From: Marasmitruncus massiliensis
GTDB lineage: Bacteria; Bacillota; Clostridia; Oscillospirales; Ruminococcaceae
Reading direction: 5' to 3'
NCBI RefSeq assembly: GCF_900186535.1
Contig: NZ_FYDE01000004.1
Span: forward strand, 310,001-374,000
DNA: 64,000 bases
Shown here: positions 17,401 through 23,624 of the stretch, in pieces
How the letters are laid out: each line of letters starts with the position of its first letter
Numbering within the stretch: position 1 is the first letter of the stretch
The notes under the pieces: model-generated
Seen by the model: the letters and a program-made list of their open reading frames with translations, nothing else
Databases searched by the model: none
What the model was told of the DNA's origin: nothing
Position numbers and translations under genes: made by a program

Positions 17401-17598
17401 ATCAATGATATGACAAGCTCTCTTCGAATTTATGATTCCGGAAACGAGAAGCCGAGCTTTTTTACACTGCATACGTATGAGATGAAACCGGCAGAGATTG
17501 ATTTGCTGTATACGGTAGCGCGGGTTGTATTTTCAGCGAAGACGGGGATTTATTTTACCAATGTAAAAGAAAATCCGTATGAGTTACGTGAGAAATAG
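11482..17598 (+). CDS. Cyclic beta-1,2-glucan synthase, first part (GT84 + glucoamylase-like + GH94 N-domain)
   Basis: About 2,038 residues matching the first 70 percent of NdvB/Cgs-type cyclic glucan synthases. In order: a membrane helix near residues 14-33; a cytoplasmic helical region; helices near 435-455 and 470-495; a GT84 glycosyltransferase with ITLDADTNL (Asp658/Asp660) and HRWLRGDWQ; more membrane helices; a glucoamylase-like domain (CPDNYQISKAEKVSDKTSPT, YMAHHQGMNLAAINNYL); and beta-sandwich and linker parts of the GH94 region (MITSDGDGFSRYEDRML). The product would build UDP-glucose-derived beta-1,2-glucan at the membrane. I start it at TTG 11482, eight bases after AAGGAGG; the frame is open further upstream, but that part runs through a tRNA fragment and terminator. 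The missing C-terminal third is the next gene. No glucan-export neighbour is seen. Confidence 0.85.
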   Translation: MQILLKEINFYIESPSLPVILLILISLFCFVLFMLYHRFSHFGKKVKFSDCSRGEGDNPGPNEWEKQMLDLAESHSQIRLTGYSFVLNDYNQAAYKELNKIRNSISAVSADMISLIPAARWLFDNFQMLYREIKKVHALGTGYAVLPVLKGKEYHNFPRIYVVAKKMVALSGGHLSKETISVMLKAYQQKIPLTDKEIWVLPEVLGFCLLEEIIAIADEILYTIDVKSKAEKFLRDKLADQQGLTDVSALLCEIEDHLKRNYSFHAHVLYLLKNMSFDEASIQRYLEYHFASPGRQVKTSGIFLEEGKIESFLETNIRTLIVSLRDINEVDEEKFFEEYSCLEQILSQDPDGVYQKMDLESKGMYRGVIVKLSLRYRLMEEKIAKDCLELAVQGREGLHCSHHVGTYLLSKGYPILKAKTLGKPIPKSIKKRKNVKGFLYFLSLFLVTAGLSACLLYTFRALGGLQDTSRHIITLLAAMPLLIGISIEITNFIFTRRIVVKKIPSLNYLKEIPKEARTFVVMPVIVSSKEQGLEYMERLQKHYLANRQPNLYFALLLDFEDSPDQFMPKDEAIERALAARMKELNELYPSEYQRFSLFFRCRKWNKAENCYMGWERKRGKLEEFNNLLNGEGKENTTFSSVYCDQELLTTFRYVITLDADTNLIRDNAAKLVGLIDHPLNKPILDLADQKVKEGYVIIQPSVRNHIVDKNGSRFTKIFEGESGLAHYGTVISDIYQDIFDEAIYTGKGIYDIKAFHKVLQNKVPENRILSHDLFESCYARTAFSSAAKIMDNFPNSVLSFTKREHRWLRGDWQLLPWLFTKKALNGENLCALSKWKIFDNLRRSMVPLSKTLFILLNLAWMPKAHYLWLPFVFFNDLFALVIRLFAVITQKLIWPKLTIVYKSFLKELSVMLERAFLEFTITPYRAYIASDAIVRTLYRMFISKKNLLRWNTAEAVDASIVNTRKGYFLSMWSSLVPALALVIILLMGYLNPAGMILTAIIIAGWSIAFEIAYRISQPENKLRRSDKAQDSELLLDTARRTWLFFKEFSTKENNWLCPDNYQISKAEKVSDKTSPTNIGLQFLAILSARDLGFETLSSTVEAAENLMETVQKMLKWKGHLYNWYHIKSLEVLNPAYISTVDSGNFLGHLVALKNGLLEQIDKPVYPDNFLSELRIAVENSNEEIQLRTGNSAGYRLSTGYQSIGKLIKDIADIWENLNERKLRPSADYRWTRHLMNLIESTVNEAAALKLKEEGFSSYPVLSRVAAEDNSFANSMINRIKTLCNTIDCMLANADFRFLFNEKRMLFHIGYHVSSHTLDDGCYDLMASESALTSLLAISMGQVPLKHWYKLGRPLTLVKGIPCFVSWSGTMFEYLMPNLVFKEYEDSVYAQTSRAAVLQQIKYAKEAEIPWGISESQYYRFDLNSNYQYKAFGVPKIRLQPVRKNSLVVAPYATMLALDIAEDECISNLKRLKELGAFGVFGFYESVDFNLPNSVELTPYCIVKSYMAHHQGMNLAAINNYLNEGILRERFHAEMMIKASEVLLEEKRQAYLISIARQGYTIKIGNPLFKEDRYSNRYVNSAGVNSPVVNYLSNGKYSLMITSDGDGFSRYEDRMLYRWRSDIHANTGNYIYVKDMKQGKFWSTAYHPTRTEPEEYQVIFCPHQAEFKRRDGDISSDMIVSLDADHNFEIRKVTFTNHGNEEKQLEVTSYLEVVDDTYPAELSHPAFNKLFLESEYLEEQEIFLAKRRRKKEDDAPYVMHMARAGTKLCKKLEYENDRKRFIGRNNTLENPDSVVNSIAFFNNSGFCNDPIMSLRAQFCIGAGETACISFVTGVCGSKEEAIKIAGELNVSYRIDDILEKFRLQKNLELKYLEITRTQLNAFQDLISPVFYSAGIYRGPDETIRRNSMNQSSLWKFGVSGDNPILLLMVRSIEEERLVKDVLKAYEYLRVNRVMVDLVVLIDSRHGYLQEVDELINDMTSSLRIYDSGNEKPSFFTLHTYEMKPAEIDLLYTVARVVFSAKTGIYFTNVKENPYELREK

Positions 17599-17621
17599 TA
17601 GTCTTCAAGGAGGAAGAGGCT

Positions 17622-20054
17622 TTGGACACAGGATATGCGCCAACAGCACAGGAGAACGAAACAGAGGGTTATGAATTTTTTAACGGCTTCGGGGCGTTTG
17701 CCTGTGGAGGCAGAGAATATGAAATTCTGCTGGAGGGGGATAACAGACCGCCGGCACCCTGGATTAATGTTATCTCAAACAAGAGCTTTGGATTCCAGAT
17801 ATCGGAGTCGGGCGCGGGCTTTACCTGGAGTATTAACAGCAGGGAAAATAAGCTTACGCCCTGGTCCAACGATCCCGTAAGTGACAGAGCCTCCGAGGCA
17901 ATCTATATTTTGGACGAAATAACCGGCGAGGTAATAACTCCCATGTCCCTCGGAAGGTCTGACCGGGGCATTTACCGGGTAAGGCATGGTTTTGGATATA
18001 GCAGGTTCCTCCATGATGAGGCACTCGTTGATCAGGAGCTGACCGTTTTTACCCCTTTGGATGAGTCATTGAAGCTATGGAACCTTAAGCTGACGAACCG
18101 TTCGGATAAAGTGAAATATCTGAGCCTGACCTATTATGTGGAATGGGTGATGGGCACGCACAGGGAGCATACCAATCCCTATATTCTGACCTCCTATGAC
18201 AATGAGCATGAATGTTTATATGCAAAGAACATCTATACCATGAATTTTCAAAACACCTATTCCTACCTGTTCTCCAGTGAAACGATCGCCGGTTATACCG
18301 GCGACAGACAGGAATTCCTGGGGCAGAGGGATAGTATCCGGGAACCGCGGGGAGCGGAAGTCAAGCTATCCTGCAATACCGGTGTATGCTATGATCCCTG
18401 CGGAGCAATTCAGGTATCCGTTGCGATACAGCCGCAGGAGAGCAAGACGGTGCTGTTCGGGCTTGGGCAGAGCAGCAGCCTTCACGAGATATACAAAATC
18501 AGATACAAGTACAGGGATATAGCCGCCGCTGAAAAGGAGCTTGACAGGGTGAAAGCCTACTGGGACGAATTATTGGGGACAGTTCAGGTCAGGACGAAGG
18601 ACAGGGCGGTCGATATCCTTGTGAACGGCTGGCTGCTCTATCAGACGGTGTCCTGCCGCATCCATGCAAAAGCAGGTTTTTATCAGTGCGGAGGAGCTTA
18701 TGGATACCGGGATCAGCTTCAGGATGCCCTTTCGCTTCTTGTTGCAGATGCAGGTATTCTGCGCAGGCAAATTCTGATTGCCTGCAGCAGGCAGTTTGAG
18801 GAAGGGGATGTCCAGCATTGGTGGCATCCTCCGATGGGGATCGGGGTAAGAACGAGAATATCCGATGATTTACTGTGGCTGCCTTATTGCACCGCCGCCT
18901 ATATCCGAGGCACCGGAGATGCCGCAATTTTAAAGGAACTGGTGCCTTACATCAAGGGCCCGGTGCTTAAGGAGGGGCAGCAGGATATCATGTTTACCCC
19001 GGAAATATCCGAGTGTTCCGAAAGCGTTTATGAGCATTGTAAAAGAGCCATCGACCGGGCCCGCTTCGGAGAACATGGACTTCCTCTCATGGGAGGAGGA
19101 GACTGGAACGACGGTATGAATGAGGTGGGCGCGCTGGGGAAGGGAGAAAGTGTTTGGCTGGCCTGGTTTTTGTATACCGTACTGGGCGACTTCATTCCCC
19201 TGTGCGATCAGGAAGGCGACAGAGCCTACGGCCAGGGACTGGAGCAGAAACGGGAAACCCTGCTTCAAAGCGTTGAAGAACATGCCTGGGACGGGGAGTG
19301 GTATCTTCGGGCCTTTTATGACGACGGCTCGAAGCTCGGTTCCAAGGAAAACGATGAATGCAGGATAGATTCCATCAGCCAGTCTTGGAGCGTGATATCC
19401 AGGGGGGCGAAAAAGGAACGGGCAAAAACAGCAATGCAGTCGGCGTGGCGTTATCTGGTAAGAGAGGAGGATGCCCTCTCCCTGCTTTTGGCGCCGCCCT
19501 TTAATAAGACAAGCAAAAACCCGGGCTATATCAAAAATTATATCCCCGGCATACGGGAGAATGGAGGCCAGTATACCCATGCGGCGATCTGGCTGGCGAT
19601 CGCCGCATCGATGCTGCATGACTATAACATGGCACAAACCCTGTTCACTATGCTCAACCCGATTTACATTACGCAAAACAGAAAGGATGCGCTCAGGTAC
19701 GAGAAGGAACCATATGTAATGACGGCGGATATATCCCTCAGCCAGCCCTATACCGGAAGAGGCGGCTGGAGTTGGTATACCGGTTCTGCGGGCTGGATGT
19801 ATCAGGGGCTGTTAAACTGGTTTCTGGGCATCCGCAAAGAGGGAAATGAACTGGTCATTGATCCGGCGACACCTGCAAGTTTTGGGGATTTTACCATTGA
19901 ATATAAATATGGAAGGTCTCTCTATGAGATCAGGGTTGAAAGCAGAAGTAAGGGAATGCTGACAACGGAAACAGTCACTCTGGACGACAGGTTAATTCAG
20001 GGAAACAGAGTATTGTTGGAGGATGACGGAGAAAAGCATCTGATTATTGTATAG
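17622..20054 (+). CDS. Cyclic beta-1,2-glucan synthase, second part (GH94 phosphorylase-like domain)
   Basis: 810 residues equivalent to the C-terminal third of NdvB/Cgs. It opens with YEFFNGFGAFACGGREYEIL and APWINVISNKSFGFQISESG, the start of the GH94 beta-sandwich, followed by TPWSNDPVSD and the helical catalytic barrel with YGYRDQLQDAL, WWHPPMGIGVRTRISDDLLW and GGDWNDGMNEVG (Asp494 and Asp497; the catalytic acid of GH94 lies in this motif). In cyclic glucan synthases this domain trims chains by phosphorolysis and so sets ring size. The gene is in a different frame from its partner, 23 bases after it, and has its own AAGGAGG eight bases before TTG 17622. Together the two products (about 2,850 residues) equal one full-length synthase. 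Confidence 0.85.
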   Translation: MDTGYAPTAQENETEGYEFFNGFGAFACGGREYEILLEGDNRPPAPWINVISNKSFGFQISESGAGFTWSINSRENKLTPWSNDPVSDRASEAIYILDEITGEVITPMSLGRSDRGIYRVRHGFGYSRFLHDEALVDQELTVFTPLDESLKLWNLKLTNRSDKVKYLSLTYYVEWVMGTHREHTNPYILTSYDNEHECLYAKNIYTMNFQNTYSYLFSSETIAGYTGDRQEFLGQRDSIREPRGAEVKLSCNTGVCYDPCGAIQVSVAIQPQESKTVLFGLGQSSSLHEIYKIRYKYRDIAAAEKELDRVKAYWDELLGTVQVRTKDRAVDILVNGWLLYQTVSCRIHAKAGFYQCGGAYGYRDQLQDALSLLVADAGILRRQILIACSRQFEEGDVQHWWHPPMGIGVRTRISDDLLWLPYCTAAYIRGTGDAAILKELVPYIKGPVLKEGQQDIMFTPEISECSESVYEHCKRAIDRARFGEHGLPLMGGGDWNDGMNEVGALGKGESVWLAWFLYTVLGDFIPLCDQEGDRAYGQGLEQKRETLLQSVEEHAWDGEWYLRAFYDDGSKLGSKENDECRIDSISQSWSVISRGAKKERAKTAMQSAWRYLVREEDALSLLLAPPFNKTSKNPGYIKNYIPGIRENGGQYTHAAIWLAIAASMLHDYNMAQTLFTMLNPIYITQNRKDALRYEKEPYVMTADISLSQPYTGRGGWSWYTGSAGWMYQGLLNWFLGIRKEGNELVIDPATPASFGDFTIEYKYGRSLYEIRVESRSKGMLTTETVTLDDRLIQGNRVLLEDDGEKHLIIV

Positions 20055-20076
20055 TTAGCATATCCGCGCACAAGAG

Positions 20077-20121
20077 AAACCCACTCGTGGATGTCATGCC
20101 TGACTTCCTGCGAGTGGGTTT
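20077..20121. terminator. Bidirectional terminator
   Basis: AAACCCACTCG (20077-20087) pairs with CGAGTGGGTTT (20111-20121), between the convergent glucan synthase and clpP genes. Confidence 0.75.
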
Positions 20122-20137
20122 ATTAGGCAATGCATCA

Positions 20138-20731
20138 TTACCTGCGGGAAAATAGGATTCCGTCAATTAATCCATATGCCTTTGCCTGCTCAGCTGACAT
20201 ATAATAATCTCTTTCCATATCCGCTTTGATTTTCTCGAGCGGCTGACCTGTAAGCCTGCTATAGATCTCATTCAATTTCTCTTTTGTTTTTTCAAGCCAG
20301 TCACTATGGATTTTAATATCTGTGGCCTGCCCCTGCAGTCCTCCGGATATTGACGGCTGATGAATCAGGACTTCACTGTTTTCCAGTGCAAAACGCTTAC
20401 CTTTCGTTCCAGATACCAGCAACAAGGAGGCTGCGCTCCCTGATTGACCTACGCTGATGGTGGAAACGTCGCATTTGATATAGTTCATTGTATCCATGAT
20501 TGCGAACCCGTCCGTTACGGAACCACCGGGGCTGTTTATATAGAAATGAATATCTTTGTCACAGTCAACAGATTCCAAGAAAAGCATTTGTGCTATAATC
20601 AAGCTTGCTGATTCATTTGTTACCATGCCGTTAAGCATTACAATGCGGTCATTGAGCAGTCTCGAGAAAATATCATAAGAGCGTTCTCCTCGGGTTGTTT
20701 GCTCAATTACCATTGGTACAAGATTGCTCAT
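20138..20731 (-). CDS. ClpP-family serine protease paralogue
   Basis: A 197-residue ClpP homologue, the proteolytic chamber subunit that works with Clp ATPases in the cytoplasm. The catalytic triad is intact: Ser99 in VGQSGSAAS, His124 in VLIHQP and Asp175 in ERDYYMS. The segments [17 protein letters not shown] and [12 protein letters not shown] are typical. The region round the nucleophile differs from housekeeping ClpP (GQSGSAAS in place of GQAASMGA), suggesting a specialised paralogue. No ClpX is adjacent. The start is ATG 20731 with GGAGG six bases upstream. It follows the AraC-type gene by only nine bases, so that regulator probably controls it or shares its signal. Confidence 0.85.
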   Translation of the reverse strand: MSNLVPMVIEQTTRGERSYDIFSRLLNDRIVMLNGMVTNESASLIIAQMLFLESVDCDKDIHFYINSPGGSVTDGFAIMDTMNYIKCDVSTISVGQSGSAASLLLVSGTKGKRFALENSEVLIHQPSISGGLQGQATDIKIHSDWLEKTKEKLNEIYSRLTGQPLEKIKADMERDYYMSAEQAKAYGLIDGILFSRR

Positions 20732-20740
20732 ATTACCTCC

Positions 20741-21133
20741 TTATGCGGCTATATTCGTGATATTATTGAAATAGTAACTGAGATTGATAACATTGTTGAA
20801 TTTACCACTTCCATATAATCTGCGGTATTTTCCCGGCGTCAGACCGTAAATCCGCATAAAGGCTCTTGAAAAGGATTCCTGAGAAGCATACTGGTATTTC
20901 AAGGCAATATCAATAATTGGCTGGCCTGTCTGGACAAGCTCTTCTGCAGCCCTCTCCATCCGCCTTCTGGTTATATATCTGGCGACAGATTCTCCTGCTA
21001 TTTTGTGAAAAAGCCTGTGGTAGTGATATTTTGACAGATAGACTTTTTGCGCAAGATCGTCGAGATTAATTTTGCCATCGAGATTTTTTTCAATATACTC
21101 AAGTGAATCATGCACTTTTGAGCGGTAATCCAT
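20741..21133 (-). CDS. AraC-family regulator, DNA-binding domain only
   Basis: 130 residues comprising almost only the double helix-turn-helix of AraC proteins: INLDDLAQKVYLSKYHYHRLF, then PIIDIALKYQYASQESFSRAF and GLTPGKYRR. No sensor domain is present, as in SoxS/MarA-type activators. The start is ATG 21133 with AAAGGAG upstream. It is co-transcribed with the ClpP paralogue downstream. Confidence 0.85.
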   Translation of the reverse strand: MDYRSKVHDSLEYIEKNLDGKINLDDLAQKVYLSKYHYHRLFHKIAGESVARYITRRRMERAAEELVQTGQPIIDIALKYQYASQESFSRAFMRIYGLTPGKYRRLYGSGKFNNVINLSYYFNNITNIAA

Positions 21134-21230
21134 ATACTTTCTCCTTTCAAGAATCTATCATTATTATATACCCCGCAAGAAATTTGTTCTTGACAATTTT
21201 TGCTCAAATCAATTTATTTATATTTCTAAT

Positions 21231-21398
21231 TTATGGAAGCGGGATTTTCTCACCTTCGCCTGCGGGCAGTGAGATCAGTCTGCCACTATCTGCGCCTGCA
21301 TCTACGAAGCCTGCCAGAAACACCAGAGGAACGCGATAAGGATTTACTGATAAACTGTCGAGAACAGATTCTTCCTGCAATTGAAATAAAGATTTCAT
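21231..21398 (-). CDS. Possible 55-residue protein or gene fragment
   Basis: Reverse-strand ORF from ATG 21398 to TAA 21231: MKSLFQLQEESVLDSL, then NPYRVPLVFLAGFVDAGADS and a Gly/Pro-containing tail. The PLVFLAGFVDAG part is reminiscent of the first strand and loop of PAC2-family proteins, but the rest does not continue like one. No good ribosome binding site precedes it, so it may be the remnant of a longer gene. The rest of 21134-21532 holds the araC and glycosyltransferase promoter regions with nothing else I can identify. Confidence 0.3.
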   Translation of the reverse strand: MKSLFQLQEESVLDSLSVNPYRVPLVFLAGFVDAGADSGRLISLPAGEGEKIPLP

Positions 21399-21532
21399 AT
21401 TTATAGAAATATCAATGAGTTTCGCATATGCATATATTAATGGGATGAAGATCCGGTGAATCGGCAGGGATATGTCCAGGTTTCTGTTTGATATTTAGCC
21501 GGCCGACAAATTCAGGTAAGGAGAACAGGAAA

Positions 21533-22798
21533 ATGAGTACAGAACCGATTCCCGCGGAGCAAACCGAAAAAGCAGAAGATGCGGTGTCTCCGCTGGTAAG
21601 TATTGTGGTGCTGGCGTACAATCATCTGGATTACACCCGGCAGTGTATAGAAAGTATTTACCGCTATACATCCCACATTGATTTTGAACTGATTACCATT
21701 AATAACGGTTCCTCGGACGGAACAGAAGAATATTTTAACAGCCTGCCCAACAAAAAGAAAATCAGCTTTCAGGAAAATATCGGCGTATGCAAGGCGTTTA
21801 ATTATGGATTCAGAATAGCGGAAGGCAAATACACAATGAATGTCAGCAATGATGTTGTGGTCACTGCTCACTGGCTTGACAACCTTCTGATCTGTTTGGA
21901 ATCCGACCCGAAAATCGGTATGGTGGTACCGATCTGTGATGCGTCATGCAATTATCAGCAGATCAATTTGCCTTTTCAGACAATGGAGGAAATGCAGCAG
22001 GTTGCCGAGCGGTACAATGTCAGTAATCCCGATTTGTGGGAGGAGCGGCTGAAAATGACGGTCTATGCGGCCATTTTCAGAACGGAAATCCAGAAGGCGC
22101 TGGGCGGCTTTGATGAGGATTTTAATCCCGGATGTTACGATGACGACGCCATCTGTTTCAGCATCAGAAGAATGGGTTATAAGACGATTCTGGCAAAGGA
22201 TACGTTTGTCCATCATTTTGGTTCTCATACTTTTAATGCGGAATATACCAAAGACGAAAAACTTGCGGTCCGAAACAAAAGGCTGTTTTTCGGGAAATTC
22301 GGGGTGGATGCCTATGTAGCGGGATTGATCGATTTTAACGTGCTGAATGTCCTGGACTACAGCTGTAAAAGTGGGGTCAATATTCTGGGGATCGGGGGTT
22401 CTTTCGGAACAACCGTTCTGCAGCTGAAAAATGCATGTAAAAGCTATGGCTGCAAGGATGTGGGCCTTTACTATCTTTCTGAACAAAGTAGTAATATGAC
22501 AGAGCTGAAAACCATATGCAATGAATGTGTTCAAGGTTCAGCGGATGATGTTCAGACATGTTTCGGCAGCAGGCAGTATGATTATATTGTAGTGGAAAGT
22601 GACTCGACCACGCTCCGCAATAAAGAAGGATTGTTTACCATCCTTTATGGCCTTTTAAAATCCGGCGGTCAATTGGTATGTACGGCGGCAAACCCGGACG
22701 TTCTCTATGAAATCATGGGCATCCATTACTGTCTGGGCGCTGCTTTTAATAAACAGATCAACAACTATTATTATCTGTCGTTTACCAAACCGGAGTAA
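21533..22798 (+). CDS. Family 2 glycosyltransferase with C-terminal methyltransferase-like domain
   Basis: 421 residues. The N-terminal half is a GT-A glycosyltransferase: SIVVLAYNHLDYTRQCIESI, ELITINNGSSDGTEEYF, YTMNVSNDVVVT and GCYDDDAICFSIRRMGYKT. The second half, from about residue 270, resembles a reduced Rossmann methyltransferase: VLDYSCKSGVNILGIGGSFG, DYIVVESDSTTLRNKEGLF and LLKSGGQLVC. The glycine-rich loop is not a canonical SAM motif, so this half may only bind or be structural. The start is ATG 21533, with AAGGAG upstream; an in-frame ATG at 21488 has no such signal. It stands alone with its own terminator, so the glycan it helps build cannot be named. Confidence 0.8.
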   Translation: MSTEPIPAEQTEKAEDAVSPLVSIVVLAYNHLDYTRQCIESIYRYTSHIDFELITINNGSSDGTEEYFNSLPNKKKISFQENIGVCKAFNYGFRIAEGKYTMNVSNDVVVTAHWLDNLLICLESDPKIGMVVPICDASCNYQQINLPFQTMEEMQQVAERYNVSNPDLWEERLKMTVYAAIFRTEIQKALGGFDEDFNPGCYDDDAICFSIRRMGYKTILAKDTFVHHFGSHTFNAEYTKDEKLAVRNKRLFFGKFGVDAYVAGLIDFNVLNVLDYSCKSGVNILGIGGSFGTTVLQLKNACKSYGCKDVGLYYLSEQSSNMTELKTICNECVQGSADDVQTCFGSRQYDYIVVESDSTTLRNKEGLFTILYGLLKSGGQLVCTAANPDVLYEIMGIHYCLGAAFNKQINNYYYLSFTKPE

Positions 22799-22817
22799 TC
22801 GCTGCGCAAGTAGATTG

Positions 22818-22862
22818 AAGGGTATGAAACCTGTGCTGAACAGGGCTCATACCCTTTAGTTT
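22818..22862 (+). terminator. Terminator of the glycosyltransferase gene
   Basis: AAGGGTATGA (22818-22827) pairs with TCATACCCTT (22847-22856), followed by TAGTTTT. Confidence 0.7.
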
Positions 22863-22933
22863 TGCCTTGATGGAGGCAAAAATTGTCTGCTGGATTTTCG
22901 GACGCTATCCCATGTGAAGGTAACAAAATTTTT

Positions 22934-22992
22934 ATATTGACCGATTCGGTTTATCGTGTTATACTGACGCCATAAACCGAATCGGTCAATAT
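22934..22992 (+). promoter_or_regulatory. Promoter and TetR operator of the resistance-like operon
   Basis: Two perfect 21-base arms, 22934-22954 and 22972-22992, are inverted around 17 bases. Each arm holds the core ACCGATTCGGT. The -35 box TTGACC (22937-22942) lies in the left arm and the -10 box TATACT (22960-22965) in the centre, spacing 17. Repressor binding would cover the whole promoter. Confidence 0.85.
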
Positions 22993-23012
22993 TAATCTTA
23001 GAGGGTGAGCGG

Positions 23013-23624
23013 ATGGAAAAATTTAAAGAACTTCCAAAAGAAAAGCAACTGCCCATGATTGATGCTGCGTTGAAGTGTTTTGGGAAATATGGCTATAAAA
23101 AGGCGTCCATGAAAGATATTGCCCAAAATAGCGGAGTATCCAAGCCAATGCTGTTTCACTATTTTGGGACGAAAAAGGAATTATATAGATTCCTTACGGA
23201 ATATGCGAGGAATGTTATGCTTGACGGCTATAAACGTGACGAAATTGATTCCTATGATGACTTTTTCGAGCGTTTAATTGTTGCATCTGAAATGAAAATG
23301 GGAATACTGGAAAAGTACCCGCACCTATCACAATTTATCGTCAGTATGTTTAAAGAAACGGATAGTGAAGTTGCGGAGATTACAAATTTAATGATGCCCG
23401 ATGCTCAGAAATTTTCATATAACCTCGTCGTAAAAGACGGGGACATGAAAAAATTTAAAAAGGGCGTCGATATCAATATGCTTATGCGCCTCATTTTCCT
23501 TATGGCGGAAGGGTACGCATATGAGGTATCCGGGGGGAATTCCGATTTCAGCAATGTATCGGAGGAACTGAAAAACATGATGCGCATGCTGAAAAACAAT
23601 CTATATCGGGAGGAATATTTATGA
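23013..23624 (+). CDS. TetR-family transcriptional regulator
   Basis: 203 residues. The N-terminal helix-turn-helix reads KKASMKDIAQNSGVSKPMLFHYF followed by GTKKELYRFL, a standard TetR motif; the C-terminal helical domain ends KNNLYREEYL. It is the first gene behind a large palindrome and overlaps the next gene by four bases (ATGA), so it very likely represses its own operon, encoding an Rph-like enzyme and an ABC exporter. The inducer is unknown; a rifamycin-like or other amphipathic drug would fit the neighbours. Confidence 0.9.
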   Translation: MEKFKELPKEKQLPMIDAALKCFGKYGYKKASMKDIAQNSGVSKPMLFHYFGTKKELYRFLTEYARNVMLDGYKRDEIDSYDDFFERLIVASEMKMGILEKYPHLSQFIVSMFKETDSEVAEITNLMMPDAQKFSYNLVVKDGDMKKFKKGVDINMLMRLIFLMAEGYAYEVSGGNSDFSNVSEELKNMMRMLKNNLYREEYL

